This document shows positions 9,344 through 18,212 of a stretch of 64,000 bases of DNA, in pieces. Each line of letters begins with the position of its first letter. The first letter of the stretch is position 1. Source of the stretch: an uncultured Pirellulales bacterium (GTDB lineage Bacteria > Planctomycetota > Planctomycetia > Pirellulales > Thermoguttaceae). Under the pieces are notes generated by a model. The model was given only the letters and a program-made list of their open reading frames with translations, had not been told where the DNA came from and ran no database searches. The stretch covers positions 23,532 through 87,531 of the forward strand of contig CALLPE010000012.1 of assembly GCA_938015445.1 (NCBI GenBank). Reading direction: 5' to 3'. A program made the position numbers and the translations under genes.

Positions 9344-9811
9344 ATGCAGTGCACACTTCCAGCGTTTGCCGCGTGGGCACTGACGACAGCCGTGTTGACG
9401 GCCCCCTGCGGCTTGCTGGCTGCCGAAGCCCACGAAGCACAGGAGCGAACACGCTTATCGGGCGTGTGGCTCGGTTACACCGTAATGGGCCGGGGCGAAA
9501 AGCCAGACGAAGGCCCCGTGAAAATACAACTGACCATCAGCCCTCAAACCATCCAGGGCAAACAATTCGATGGCAAGGAGCTAATAGACCACGGCGAGGG
9601 TACTTATTCGCTTGATTTGACTAAGAACCCGCCGGTCCTCGACGCCACCAAGGTCCGCGGCCGAGGCAACAAGGATACCTGGCTGGGCATTTACCGGTTG
9701 GAGGGCGACACGCTGAAGTGGTGCGTCCGCAAGAACACCCGACCAGACGACTTCGAGACGAAAGATAAGGCTTTTTTGCTGATTCTTAAACGCCAAACCG
9801 GGCCAAATTAG
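9344..9811 (+). CDS. Exported TIGR03067-domain protein
   Basis: The product has 155 residues with a signal peptide (about 1-27). The rest matches the planctomycete TIGR03067 pattern: L.GVW near the start, a G.Y.LD..K.P..LD stretch (EGTYSLDLTKNPPVLDATK), GIYRLEGDTLKWC, and RPDDFE. The family is a small beta-barrel-like extracytoplasmic domain that is highly expanded in planctomycetes and has no assigned function. A possible SD (AGGA) lies about 9 nt before the ATG. The palindrome and TATAAT at 9171-9192 may control it. Confidence 0.85.
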   Translation: MQCTLPAFAAWALTTAVLTAPCGLLAAEAHEAQERTRLSGVWLGYTVMGRGEKPDEGPVKIQLTISPQTIQGKQFDGKELIDHGEGTYSLDLTKNPPVLDATKVRGRGNKDTWLGIYRLEGDTLKWCVRKNTRPDDFETKDKAFLLILKRQTGPN

Positions 9812-9933
9812 ACCGATTGTTGGGGGCCGCAGGCGGCTGAGACTTTGCCAAGCCGCTTGTATCGACAACAGCGTGCGGCTAGTATAAAAGAGCGGTTGGG
9901 AAAAACGCCGCGGTAAGGGGTCGAGGCTCCTGA

Positions 9934-9971
9934 CGCTTTGTGCAATTTACTTCGCTTTGTGCAATTTACTA
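9934..9971. repeat. Two tandem 19-bp repeats
   Basis: CGCTTTGTGCAATTTACTT at 9934-9952 is followed directly by the same 19 bases with one change at 9953-9971. It lies in the gap after the TIGR03067 gene. Confidence 0.9.
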
Positions 9972-10105
9972 CGCACGGACCACTGGACTTCGGCGCGCTA
10001 CGACGCCGCGGTCTGCGCAGTTCGATCGCACGGGGATAAACTTGGGCGGCCGTTGCCGCAGCTCGCCTTGATCTGCCGTCTGCCGCCTGCCCGAACATTT
10101 TTGCC

Positions 10106-10867
10106 ATGGGAATCAGGCTCGTATCGATAGCCGGCGTGTTGTTGTGGACAAGCCAAGCGCTGGGCCAGGCTACGACTGTGCAGTTGCCCACGTTTTCCTA
10201 CTTTAGCGTGGCGACGACCGTCTCTGTGCCCGACCGCGGCAGTGCGCTGCTGGGCGGAGTGAATCGAGCATACGAAGGCCGAAGCGATTTTGGCGTGCCG
10301 TTGCTGGGCGGGTTGCCGCACGTGGGGCGCGGATTTCACAACGCATCGGTCGGTAGGCAAGTCGGCGCAGGGGCTATCCGCCTGAGCACGCAAGTACACG
10401 ACTTCGGGGCCATGGAACAGTCGCTCTCGGCTCATTCGGGTGTGGGCGCTCGGGTGGCAGCCACTAGAGAACTCGCGCCGGTTGGCGGTCCGCTAGCCGC
10501 TATTATGGGAACTAACGTTCCTGCCAGCAGAACTGATGCTCATCCCCCAACTCAGCCCATAACCAGCAGTCCCATGTCCGCCGGAATTGTCAGCTCTGCT
10601 GCCCGACCTGCCGGAAGCGTGGCGGAGGCTCGGGCACAGCTACAGGCGGAACAAGCAGCCACAGCCGAAGAAGCTCGGCGGCTTTTTCAGCGTGCGCTAA
10701 CAGCCGAGTCGCAAGGCAACATCCGCGCAGCAAAGGTGTACTACCAGATGGCTGCCCGCCGCGCAAGCGGAACGCTAGGGGAAGAAATATCTCACCGATT
10801 GGCAGCATTGGCCGAGGTCCCGTCGGGCCCAGTCGGGCAACAGTCCAGCACGGCGACGGCCCGATAA
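10106..10867 (+). CDS. Exported planctomycete hypothetical with secretin-like VPD.G..LLGG motif
   Basis: The 253-residue product has a short signal peptide (MGIRLVSIAGVLLWTSQALG). Residues about 35-75 read TTVSVPDRGSALLGG, then FGVPLLGGLPHVGRGF. This resembles the conserved core of secretin C-terminal domains (VPDGG..LLGG and G.P.LG.IP.LG.LF). The protein is much too short to be a secretin and ends in an Ala/Gln-rich helical segment (about 165-235). I know of no function. It may be a small relic or accessory protein sharing that motif. No clear SD precedes the ATG. Confidence 0.7.
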   Translation: MGIRLVSIAGVLLWTSQALGQATTVQLPTFSYFSVATTVSVPDRGSALLGGVNRAYEGRSDFGVPLLGGLPHVGRGFHNASVGRQVGAGAIRLSTQVHDFGAMEQSLSAHSGVGARVAATRELAPVGGPLAAIMGTNVPASRTDAHPPTQPITSSPMSAGIVSSAARPAGSVAEARAQLQAEQAATAEEARRLFQRALTAESQGNIRAAKVYYQMAARRASGTLGEEISHRLAALAEVPSGPVGQQSSTATAR

Positions 10868-10933
10868 CCGAGGTCTTTTTACCTTGCGGCCAGCGGTCAA
10901 GCGGCTGAAAGTTTTTTGCAGCGATTCACCACA

Positions 10934-11032
10934 CCGGCGCATTTGCTGCACGTGGGACGAAAATCGAAATAAGCTCGGCGACCGCCAGTCGAATGTTCCC
11001 CGGTTCATTTGCTGCATATTCGCCGAAAATCG
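10934..11032. repeat. Two 33-bp direct repeats at a 66-bp period
   Basis: Positions 10934-10966 and 11000-11032 share 26 of 33 bases, with common cores CATTTGCTGCA and CGAAAATCG. The intervening stretch is 33 bases, so the repeat and spacer lengths are equal. It lies in the gap between the VPD-motif protein and the LRR protein. Confidence 0.75.
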
Positions 11033-11072
11033 CACGTTACTTCTAGGGAAGCGAGGTGTTTTCTTTGTAAGA

Positions 11073-11138
11073 TGGCCTGGAGCCGTCGCGAAAATAGCGT
11101 GGAGCCGTCGCGAGAATGGCCTGGAGCCGTCGCGGCCG
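11073..11138. repeat. Three tandem 22-bp repeats
   Basis: Units at 11073-11094, 11095-11116 and 11117-11138 share the core TGGAGCCGTCGCG. They lie about 40 bases after the 33-bp repeats and about 200 bases before the LRR gene. Confidence 0.85.
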
Positions 11139-11341
11139 GGCCGACCCCATTCGCGTTTTTGGCCGCGCCTTACCAGTCGGCATTATTGCGCCGAGCGACA
11201 CAGTTCCACGCGGCCAGTCGCGGCAGGCGGGAGCGACGGCTACACTTTTACGGCCGCTAGTTCAGGCAAGATATTTTTATGGCTGCCAGTGCAGGCAGAA
11301 AATACTGCCATCGGTTAAACAGTTGAACTAAGGATATGCCC

Positions 11342-12268
11342 ATGAAAACACTCGCATATTGTTTGCTTGGCATGGAATTGCTGCTGGGTGGAGCGTCGCT
11401 GTGCGGCGGTTGCGGCGGCTGGGAACAACGCCAGTCGCAGCCGGCCGTTAAACCAGCAAACACCGAAAGCCCGCCACCGGCCGAGGCCACAGTAAACGCC
11501 CCGGCCCAGACCGACCAGCCAAAAGCTCCCCATCCGCCAGCCACCCCGAGCAATTCTTCTCACTCGCAGCCGCCCCAGCCGGCGGCCAAAGCCAGTCCGG
11601 AACAGGAAGCAGCCGTTGCTGCGCTGGAAAAACTCGACGTCACAGTGGAGCGGGACCGGCAAGGTCATGTATATCGGGTGTTGAGCGGAAAGGCGCAACT
11701 GTCGGACGCCGACTTACCGCGGCTTTCCGCCTTTCCGGCCTTGGAAATACTGGAGCTTTCCGGCCCGGGAATCACCGACGCCGGCCTAGCACACCTGCGG
11801 AAGCTTGCCGCGCTGAAGAAGTTGTATTTGCACGATTGCCCGGTCACCGACAAAGGGCTGGAAAACCTTGCCTCGCTGCAACAGCTCAATGTGCTCTCGT
11901 TGCAAAGAACCAAGATCGAAGGGCCGGGGCTGGCCAATTTGAAAAGACTGCACAACCTGGAAGTGATAAACCTCAGCGAAACAGAGGCTGGCGACGGCGC
12001 GCTGGCCATCCTGGGCTCCATACCAACCCTCAACACCATCATTTTGGAAAAAACCAAAATCACCGACGACGGCTTAGCGCACCTGAAGCCGCTTAAGGCA
12101 TTACGGGTTCTGAGCCTTAACGATTGCAAAATCTCTAGCAAGTCGTTTATTCACTTGCACGAGCACTACGACCTGCGTATGCTCTATGCTTATGGATGCG
12201 AAGTGGCAGATGAGGACGTGGAAGAACTGAAGAACGAAGTAGCCGGCCTGGCCGTATACTATGATTGA
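11342..12268 (+). CDS. Leucine-rich repeat protein, probably exported
   Basis: The product (308 residues) begins with a hydrophobic leader ending in a Gly/Cys-rich stretch (SLCGGCGG) that could be a poor lipobox. A Pro/Gln/Ala-rich linker of about 65 residues follows, then about six LRRs of roughly 24 residues (pattern L..L.L....ITD.GLAHL..L). LRRs form a curved binding surface; the ligand is unknown. Of two ATGs six bases apart, the second (11342) is preferred because AAGGA at 11330-11334 lies 7 nt before it. Confidence 0.85.
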   Translation: MKTLAYCLLGMELLLGGASLCGGCGGWEQRQSQPAVKPANTESPPPAEATVNAPAQTDQPKAPHPPATPSNSSHSQPPQPAAKASPEQEAAVAALEKLDVTVERDRQGHVYRVLSGKAQLSDADLPRLSAFPALEILELSGPGITDAGLAHLRKLAALKKLYLHDCPVTDKGLENLASLQQLNVLSLQRTKIEGPGLANLKRLHNLEVINLSETEAGDGALAILGSIPTLNTIILEKTKITDDGLAHLKPLKALRVLSLNDCKISSKSFIHLHEHYDLRMLYAYGCEVADEDVEELKNEVAGLAVYYD

Positions 12269-12444
12269 TAGCTAGTTTCCGCCGTGCGGAAGAAGTCGGC
12301 CTGCGTAAGAAAAACCGCCGCTGGCTACAACGCTGCCGCTGCGGCACTTTAGGCCCTGCCCGCTTGTATAAGCTTTCCTAGCTTGTTTTCCTTAGATATC
12401 CCTTGTTGTTTAACCCTTTGTAGTTTGGTCGAGGAGAACTCTGT

Positions 12445-13050
12445 ATGACAAGGCTCGCCCGTGTTGTCCTGCTGTTTGCTGGTATCTGCCTGGTGTTTGC
12501 CATTTGCGCGGCGGTGGCCGTCGCTGGTGAAGACAAGCCGAAGCGTACGCCGGACGTGGTTTACGTTCCCACCCCGCACGATGTAGTGGAAAGGATGCTG
12601 GAAATCGCCAAAGTAACCAAGGACGACGTGGTGTACGACCTGGGGTGCGGCGACGGGCGCATCGTGTGCATAGCAGCCAAGAAGTACGGCTGCAAGGCGA
12701 AGGGATTCGACATTGATCCGCGCCGTGTAGCCGAAGCCCGCGAAAACGTCAAAAAGTACGGCGTCGAGGACCTGGTAACCATCGAAGAAAAGGACATCTT
12801 CACCCTCGATCTGAGCGAGGCCACGGTGGTCACCCTCTATCTGTTGCCCAGCCTCAACGTAAAACTGATTCCGCAACTGGAAAAGCTTAAACCCGGCTCG
12901 CGCATCGTTTCGCACGACTTCGACATGCGCGGCGTCACGCCTGACAAAGTCGAAAAGTACACCTCTAAGGAAGACAATATCTCGCACTACATCTACTTCT
13001 GGACGACCCCGCTGAAGAAGGAAAAAAGCGAGAAAAACTCCGAACAGTAG
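12445..13050 (+). CDS. Exported SAM-dependent methyltransferase-like protein
   Basis: The 201-residue product starts with a signal peptide (about residues 1-28). A class I methyltransferase fold follows, with motif I DLGCGDGRI (65-73) and an acidic residue after strand 2 (GFDIDP). The C terminus is Lys/Glu rich. The region before motif I (PTPHDVVERMLEIAKV) is typical of planctomycete and archaeal small methyltransferases. A good SD (GAGGAG) precedes the ATG. An exported SAM enzyme is odd because SAM is not known to be present outside the cytoplasm. The leader could instead be a membrane anchor. The substrate is unknown. Confidence 0.8.
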   Translation: MTRLARVVLLFAGICLVFAICAAVAVAGEDKPKRTPDVVYVPTPHDVVERMLEIAKVTKDDVVYDLGCGDGRIVCIAAKKYGCKAKGFDIDPRRVAEARENVKKYGVEDLVTIEEKDIFTLDLSEATVVTLYLLPSLNVKLIPQLEKLKPGSRIVSHDFDMRGVTPDKVEKYTSKEDNISHYIYFWTTPLKKEKSEKNSEQ

Positions 13051-13097
13051 CCTTCCCAACGCCAGCTTGCGCGAACTTGCTCGACCCTCACTTGCGG

Positions 13098-13133
13098 CAT
13101 GCCCAACGCGCCACAAGCGCCAGTTGGGGCATG
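13098..13133 (+). terminator. Stem-loop after the methyltransferase gene
   Basis: CATGCCCAAC (13098-13107) pairs with GTTGGGGCATG (13123-13133) with one bulge, and GCGC pairs with GCGC inside. It starts 48 bases after the stop. No T run follows, so it may be a weak or Rho-assisted terminator. Confidence 0.4.
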
Positions 13134-13213
13134 GCTGAAATTCGCGCTATGCCTGCAAAAGCGTCCGGCCAGACCGCAACCCAGGCCCAATAGTCTCCTG
13201 GGCTTGCTGCTTG

Positions 13214-13405
13214 ACAGGATTGCAAGCCGACACGATTGCAGCGTGATAGGATCGCACTGTGATCGATTTGCACTTTGATGGAATTGCAGCCCGATAGGCT
13301 TCCTCGCTGACAGGACTTCACCCCGACAGGACTTCACCCCGATGGGATTTCAGTCCGATGGGATTTCAGTCCGACGGGATTGTAGTCTAACAAAATTGCA
13401 GTCCG
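13214..13405. repeat. Twelve tandem degenerate 16-bp repeats
   Basis: Twelve consecutive 16-bp units run without a gap; the consensus is close to AYRGGATTKCAGYCCG, and a partial thirteenth follows. Two adjacent pairs are identical (13310/13326 and 13342/13358), which shows recent duplication on top of older diverged units. The period is not a multiple of three and no frame is open, so it is non-coding. It fills the gap between two convergent genes, the methyltransferase and nadC. Confidence 0.9.
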
Positions 13406-13477
13406 ACAGGTTTGGGCCAGAGGCGGCGCCAGCGACAGGCGGGCAGTTATCCGCGCTGGTGGCTGCTGCCGGCCGCC

Positions 13478-14458
13478 CTACAGCCAGTCGAGCGATATAT
13501 TCAGCGCCGGAGCGGAGTGCGTAATCGCCCCAACGCTGATCCGCTCGACCCCTGTTTCGGCTATTGCGCGGACGTTGCCCAGCTCGATGCCGCCGGAGGC
13601 TTCTAACTGCACCGCCGGGGCAACCGCGTCGCGAATGGCCACGGCCTGACGCAACTCCTCGATGGTCATATTGTCGAGCAACACCACGTCGGGGCTTGCC
13701 GGCAGCACCTCGGCCAACTGCGCCAAGCTGTCCACTTCAACCTCGATGATTGTTTCGTGGTCAGGGGGCTTAGCCGCATTTTGGGGCGTATCCGTGTTTT
13801 TAGCCGTGTCCCCGTTTTGCGCCGTGTCCAGTTGGGCCGACAGATACTGCCGGGCGGCCTGAACTGCTGCGAACAGCGAACCCGCGCAACCCTGGCCCAC
13901 GCGCGACCACAGCGCCAAATGGTTGTCCTTGATTAGCACGGCATCGAACAGACCCGTGCGATGATTCAAACCACCCCCGCAGCGGACAGCGTATTTTTCC
14001 AGCGCACGCCAGCCCGGCGTGGTTTTCCGCGTGTCGTAGATCCGCGCCCGCGTGCCGCCGACGGCCTCGACGAACCTTCGGGTCAGCGTGGCTATGCCCG
14101 ATAATCGCCCCAATACATTCAGTATTAAGCGCTCGGCGGCCAGTATCGTCCGTGCCGAACCTTCGATCAGCGCGATTTTCTCCCCTGCGCCCACCAACTG
14201 ACCGTCTGCGACACGCGTCGTGAGCCGCACGCTCGGGTCGAGCGTCTGGAACGTCAGTTCTACGGCAGGCAGACCAGCCACCACGCCGGGCGCGCGGGCG
14301 ACTATGGCCGCCCGGCCCACCGTCCCGGCAGGCACCACTGCCGCACTGGTCAAGTCGCCCCGGCTGCCGAGGTCCTCTTCCAAGGCCAACCTCAGCAACC
14401 GCCGCCACGACTCAGCCACACGCTCGTCCCAACTATGCTGATAGAACTCCTTGGTCAT
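13478..14458 (-). CDS. nadC: Nicotinate-nucleotide pyrophosphorylase (carboxylating)
   Basis: NadC converts quinolinate and PRPP to nicotinate mononucleotide in de novo NAD synthesis. The 326-residue product has the full motif set: EEDLGSRGDLTS, LNVLGRLSGIAT, IYDTRKTTPGWRALEKYAVRCGGG, LFDAVLIKDNH, EVEVDSL, LDNM, EASGGI and ISVGAITHSAPALNISLDW. The frame stays open upstream to 15025, but that part is antisense to the ComEA-like gene; the ATG at 14458 starts exactly where homologs start. An insertion between YLSAQL and the IIEVEV strand contains three 6-residue repeats (DTAQNG, DTAKNT, DTPQNA) that the family lacks. Confidence 0.93.
   Translation of the reverse strand: MTKEFYQHSWDERVAESWRRLLRLALEEDLGSRGDLTSAAVVPAGTVGRAAIVARAPGVVAGLPAVELTFQTLDPSVRLTTRVADGQLVGAGEKIALIEGSARTILAAERLILNVLGRLSGIATLTRRFVEAVGGTRARIYDTRKTTPGWRALEKYAVRCGGGLNHRTGLFDAVLIKDNHLALWSRVGQGCAGSLFAAVQAARQYLSAQLDTAQNGDTAKNTDTPQNAAKPPDHETIIEVEVDSLAQLAEVLPASPDVVLLDNMTIEELRQAVAIRDAVAPAVQLEASGGIELGNVRAIAETGVERISVGAITHSAPALNISLDWL
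13775..13828 (-). repeat. Three in-frame 18-bp repeats inside nadC
   Basis: Units at 13775-13792, 13793-13810 and 13811-13828 (plus-strand coordinates) are imperfect copies encoding DTPQNA, DTAKNT and DTAQNG. They lie at a surface insertion of NadC, and because the unit is a multiple of three the frame is kept. Confidence 0.85.
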
Positions 14459-14578
14459 ACGTGCCACTCGGATTGTTGCTGCGTACCACGGGCGCGTTGC
14501 GCAGAAATTGTGCCAACTGCCTCGCCGGCGGCCACCAGTCGTCTTGCTGGTCGGCCCAGCTTGGATGCACGATAATAT

Positions 14579-15031
14579 ATGATTATGATTGAACAATTGC
14601 CTTCGGCGAAGGATTCCCGGCAACAGAACTGTTGGCCGTACTGGCTGCTGCGGCGGACCGACCAGGTTACCGTAGCGATATTGATCTTGGCGGCCCTGGG
14701 AGCGACGATTGCTTGGTGGATTTATCGCGGCGGTCTGCGCGGTGGGGTAATCGAACTGGAACGGCTCGAACCGCAAACGGCCTGTTTTGAAGTGGACATC
14801 AACTCTGCCGATTGGCCCGAACTGGCCCAACTGCCCGGTATCGGACCAGTACTGGCAAAGCGCATCGTTCAGCAGCGGCAGCTCGGCGGGCCTTATCTGG
14901 ATTACGACGACCTGTCGCGGCGTGTTTCGGGCATCGGACCGAAGACACTGGCGCAGATTCGCCCTTACTTGCGGCCAATCGGCCCGCAGCCAAAGCCGGA
15001 CGACCGCCCCGAAGCAGCAACCCATCGGTAA
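14579..15031 (+). CDS. ComEA-like helix-hairpin-helix membrane protein
   Basis: The 150-residue product has one transmembrane segment (about residues 30-50, VTVAILILAALGATIAWW). The C-terminal DNA-binding helix-hairpin-helix pair has FEVDINSADWPELAQLPGIGPVLAKRI and then VSGIGPKTLAQIRPYL. ComEA proteins bind incoming DNA at the membrane during natural transformation, and this domain order fits. There is no other competence gene nearby, so uptake function is inferred. Two ATGs lie 6 bases apart (14579, 14585) and no good SD is visible. It is divergent from nadC. Confidence 0.8.
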   Translation: MIMIEQLPSAKDSRQQNCWPYWLLRRTDQVTVAILILAALGATIAWWIYRGGLRGGVIELERLEPQTACFEVDINSADWPELAQLPGIGPVLAKRIVQQRQLGGPYLDYDDLSRRVSGIGPKTLAQIRPYLRPIGPQPKPDDRPEAATHR

Positions 15032-15112
15032 ATGGAGCAGCAGCCATTGGCGAGACGATCCGGATACTGCCTATAGACTCTCGGTAAAGCTTGCCGCGCG
15101 CGGGGTGCCTCC

Positions 15113-17194
15113 GTGTTCCAACTGGTAAGCCCTTTTCAGCCTGCCGGCGACCAGCCCCAGGCCATCCAGGCCCTGGTGGAAGGATTGCGCGCCGGGTTGA
15201 AGCATCAGGTACTGATGGGCGTGACCGGCTCGGGCAAAACCTTCACCATGGCCAATGTGATCCAGGCCGTGCAACGCCCCACGCTGGTCATGTCGCACAA
15301 CAAGACTCTGGCCGCACAGCTTTACGCCGAGTTCAAAGAGTTCTTCCCTTACAATGCGGTGCGGTATTTCGTCAGTTACTACGACTATTACCAGCCCGAG
15401 GCCTACATCCCCCAGCGCGACATCTACATCGAAAAAGACGCCTCGATCAACCAGGAGATCGACCGCTTGCGCCTGGCCGCCACCAGCGCTCTGGTGAGCC
15501 GGCGCGACGTGATAATCGTGGCCAGCGTGTCGTGCATCTACGGGCTGGGTTCGCCAGAGGACTACCGGACGATGATGGTCGGTCTGTCGGTCGGGCAAAC
15601 CGCCGACCGCGACGAGGTACTCAGCCGCTTGGTAGATATCCAGTACGAACGCCACGACGTGGAGTTGCAACGCGGCCGGTTCCGCGTCCGCGGCGATTGC
15701 GTGGAAGTATGGCCCGCCTACGAAGAGTTCGCCTTCCGCATCGAGTTCTGGGGCGACGAGGTGGAGCAGCTTTCGCTGATTCATCCGCTGACCGGACAAG
15801 TAATCGGGCGCCAAGAGCAACTGTTCATCTATCCGGCCAAGCACTACGTGCTGCCGGAAGACCGTATCGCTCGTGCAGTGGCCGAAATCAAAGAAGAACT
15901 CAACCAGCGGCTCGAGGAATTGCGCTCGCAGGGCAAGCTGCTGGAGGCCCAGCGGCTGGCCGCCCGTACCCGCTTCGACCTGGAAATGCTCCAACAGGTA
16001 GGCTATTGTCCGGGCATCGAGAACTATAGCCGGCCACTGAGCGGTCGTCCGCCGGGCACGCCGCCCGACACCCTGTTCAGCTTCTTTCCCGACGACTTCC
16101 TGCTGTTTGTCGATGAATCGCACGTTACCGTACCGCAAATCCGCGGCATGTACGCCGGCGACCACAACCGCAAGCTCACCCTGGTGGAGCACGGTTTCCG
16201 CCTGCCCAGCGCGCTGGACAACCGGCCGCTGCGCTTCGACGAATGGGAACAGAAGATCAATCAGGTGATCTACGTGTCGGCTACCCCGGGACCATACGAA
16301 CTGGAAAAAAGCGGCGGCCGAGTAATCGAGCAGGTGATTCGTCCTACTGGACTGCTCGACCCGGAAATCGAAGTCGCTCCCGCCCGCACCCAGGTGCCAC
16401 ACCTGATCGAGCAGATTCACCAGCGTGTGGCGGCCGGCCAACGGGTGTTGGTAACCACGCTCACCAAACGGTTGGCCGAAGACCTGGCCGCGTATCTGGT
16501 CGAGCAGAACATCCGCTGCAAATGGTTGCACAGCGAACTGGACGCCTTCGAGCGTGTGGAGCTGCTCCGCGACCTACGCGCCGGCAACTTCGACGTACTG
16601 GTAGGAGTGAACTTGCTGCGCGAGGGACTCGATCTGCCCGAGGTTTCTTTAGTGGCCATCCTCGACGCCGACAAGGAAGGTTTCCTCCGCAGCGAAACCT
16701 CGCTAATGCAGACCATCGGACGATCGGCCCGAAACGTCGACGCCAAAGTCATCCTTTACGCCGACAAGGTGACCGATTCCATGCGGCGGGCAATCGAAGA
16801 AACCCAGCGCCGCCGCCGCATGCAACAGCAGTACAACCTCCAACACGGCATCACCCCCGAGACGATTCGGAAAGAAATCCGCGCTGGCATCGAAGCCGAA
16901 GCGGCAGCCCACGCCCGAGCCAACGCCATGGTAGGCCGCGCCGACGAAACACAGTACATCACCGAGGAGTATCTAACAGAACTGGAAGCCGAGATGTACG
17001 CCGCGGCCGAAGCGCTCGAGTTCGAGCGCGCCGCAGCCCTGCGCGACCGCATCCAGCAAATGCGCCAGCAACTCGGCAAGAGCTTCCAAGAGGCGGTAAT
17101 CGTCCAGGCCACACGTGCCCAGCGCGGCAGACACCGAAGGCAAAAACCCAGATTCAAAATCCCTAAAGCCAAAAAACCAAAAAAACCACAATAA
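15113..17194 (+). CDS. uvrB: Excinuclease ABC subunit B
   Basis: UvrB is the helicase-like damage-verifying subunit of nucleotide excision repair, loaded by UvrA and cut with UvrC. The 693-residue product has Walker A GVTGSGKT (36-43), the beta-hairpin [25 protein letters not shown], the RGMYAGD.NRK block, [27 protein letters not shown] and QTIGRSARN. It ends with a UVR coiled-coil domain ([12 protein letters not shown]) and an unusual Lys-rich tail. The start codon is GTG at 15113, which begins the family-typical FQLVSPF. Length is normal for the family. Confidence 0.97.
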   Translation: MFQLVSPFQPAGDQPQAIQALVEGLRAGLKHQVLMGVTGSGKTFTMANVIQAVQRPTLVMSHNKTLAAQLYAEFKEFFPYNAVRYFVSYYDYYQPEAYIPQRDIYIEKDASINQEIDRLRLAATSALVSRRDVIIVASVSCIYGLGSPEDYRTMMVGLSVGQTADRDEVLSRLVDIQYERHDVELQRGRFRVRGDCVEVWPAYEEFAFRIEFWGDEVEQLSLIHPLTGQVIGRQEQLFIYPAKHYVLPEDRIARAVAEIKEELNQRLEELRSQGKLLEAQRLAARTRFDLEMLQQVGYCPGIENYSRPLSGRPPGTPPDTLFSFFPDDFLLFVDESHVTVPQIRGMYAGDHNRKLTLVEHGFRLPSALDNRPLRFDEWEQKINQVIYVSATPGPYELEKSGGRVIEQVIRPTGLLDPEIEVAPARTQVPHLIEQIHQRVAAGQRVLVTTLTKRLAEDLAAYLVEQNIRCKWLHSELDAFERVELLRDLRAGNFDVLVGVNLLREGLDLPEVSLVAILDADKEGFLRSETSLMQTIGRSARNVDAKVILYADKVTDSMRRAIEETQRRRRMQQQYNLQHGITPETIRKEIRAGIEAEAAAHARANAMVGRADETQYITEEYLTELEAEMYAAAEALEFERAAALRDRIQQMRQQLGKSFQEAVIVQATRAQRGRHRRQKPRFKIPKAKKPKKPQ

Positions 17195-17243
17195 AGCGGC
17201 CGCATGGAGCAGCAACGGGTAGGCTGGGCGCAGTTCGCACCCA

Positions 17244-17270
17244 CCGGCAGGCTGCCGGCCGGAAGGCCGG
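17244..17270. terminator. Overlapping GC hairpins after uvrB
   Basis: CCGGCC (17255-17260), GGAA, GGCCGG (17265-17270) is a six-pair stem with a GNRA-type loop. An alternative stem, CCGGCA (17244-17249) with TGCCGG (17253-17258), overlaps it, so the two are mutually exclusive. No T run follows. It lies 50-75 bases past the uvrB stop. Confidence 0.4.
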
Positions 17271-17369
17271 AAACGTGTAAAGACCGCAAACTGGCCGCAG
17301 AAGTTTTTTGGACGCGCGAAAGTTTTTCGATAACACGCAACGGACCACACGCAAGCAATCGAGATGTGA

Positions 17370-17927
17370 ATGACTCAGCATTCCAATCTCAGCGACGTAT
17401 CTGCCACCCGATTGGCCGATGGCTCGTCGGTATCCAAGGACTGCGACCTGTTGGAAGCCTGCGGCACCATCGACGAGCTTAACGCGGCCCTGGGCCTGGC
17501 TCGCGCGTTGGCACCCCCGAATGAAATCGGTGACGACATCTGCCAAATCCAACACGACTTGTTCATGGCCGGAGCAGATTTGGCCTGTGGCGCCCTGGCC
17601 ACACCAAATTTGCGGATCGGGCCGCAACAGCTCGAAAAACTAGAAGCGGCCATCGCCCGCTGGAACCAACGCCTCCCTGCGTTGCAACACTTTGTCGTCC
17701 CTGCCGGGACGCCCGCAGCAGCAGCGCTGAATCTTGCCCGAACTGTCTGCCGCCGCGCCGAGCGCCGGGTAGTTACCATTCTGCGCAACTCCGGCCAGGC
17801 ACGCTGGCAACCGTTGCTCGCATATCTAAACCGGTTGAGTTACTTCCTTTTTTTGCTGTACCGGGCGGCCAATGTTGCGGCCGGACAACAGGAACATCTT
17901 TGGCCGCCGCGCCCGATTCGCCAGTAG
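17370..17927 (+). CDS. PduO-type cobalamin adenosyltransferase-like protein (degenerate N terminus)
   Basis: PduO-type enzymes transfer adenosyl from ATP to cob(I)alamin. This 185-residue protein keeps the family core: LEACGTIDELNAALGLA (about 29-45), the middle helices, VPAGTPAAAALNLARTVCRRAERR and LNRLSYFLFLLYRAAN. Its N terminus is poor. Where family members have T..GD.G.T.L..G for ATP binding it reads NLSDVSATRLADGSSVSKD, and the Arg normally just before VEA.GT is absent. The family His before the AR of the RRAER helix is Asn here. It may be an inactive or divergent paralog. It stands alone after uvrB. Confidence 0.75.
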   Translation: MTQHSNLSDVSATRLADGSSVSKDCDLLEACGTIDELNAALGLARALAPPNEIGDDICQIQHDLFMAGADLACGALATPNLRIGPQQLEKLEAAIARWNQRLPALQHFVVPAGTPAAAALNLARTVCRRAERRVVTILRNSGQARWQPLLAYLNRLSYFLFLLYRAANVAAGQQEHLWPPRPIRQ

Positions 17928-18048
17928 CCCCAACTGGCACATGCCATTACGGCAATCGACCTCGCCGCTGGACCCGGCTATGTTGTACGCACTGGCTCGC
18001 GTGGCGGCCAGTGGCTCGCATGGCTGCACCAGCGCTCAGAATGCGCTA

Positions 18049-18065
18049 TCTTAAGAATCTTAAGA
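18049..18065. promoter_or_regulatory. 17-bp palindrome upstream of the GH127 gene
   Basis: TCTTAAGA, A, TCTTAAGA is a perfect palindrome about a single central base, 148 bases before the GH127 start. Each half is also palindromic. This fits an operator for a dimeric regulator, but no regulator gene is adjacent. Confidence 0.4.
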
Positions 18066-18212
18066 CAATCGCGGTTGAAATACTTGCGCTCCAGCAGCCG
18101 AAAAACGGCCGATGCGACCTCGTGAATTGTGGACAATCGCTTGCGCTGCGCTTTATACTTTCTGAGCCTTTGCAACACCTGTTGGCCATTTGCAAGCCCA
18201 GGGAGAATCCCT

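Noticed and set aside
14459..15025. N-terminal extension of nadC to 515 residues
   Set aside because: The extension is antisense to the ComEA-like gene, has no NadC homology, and the ATG at 14458 gives the normal NadC N terminus.
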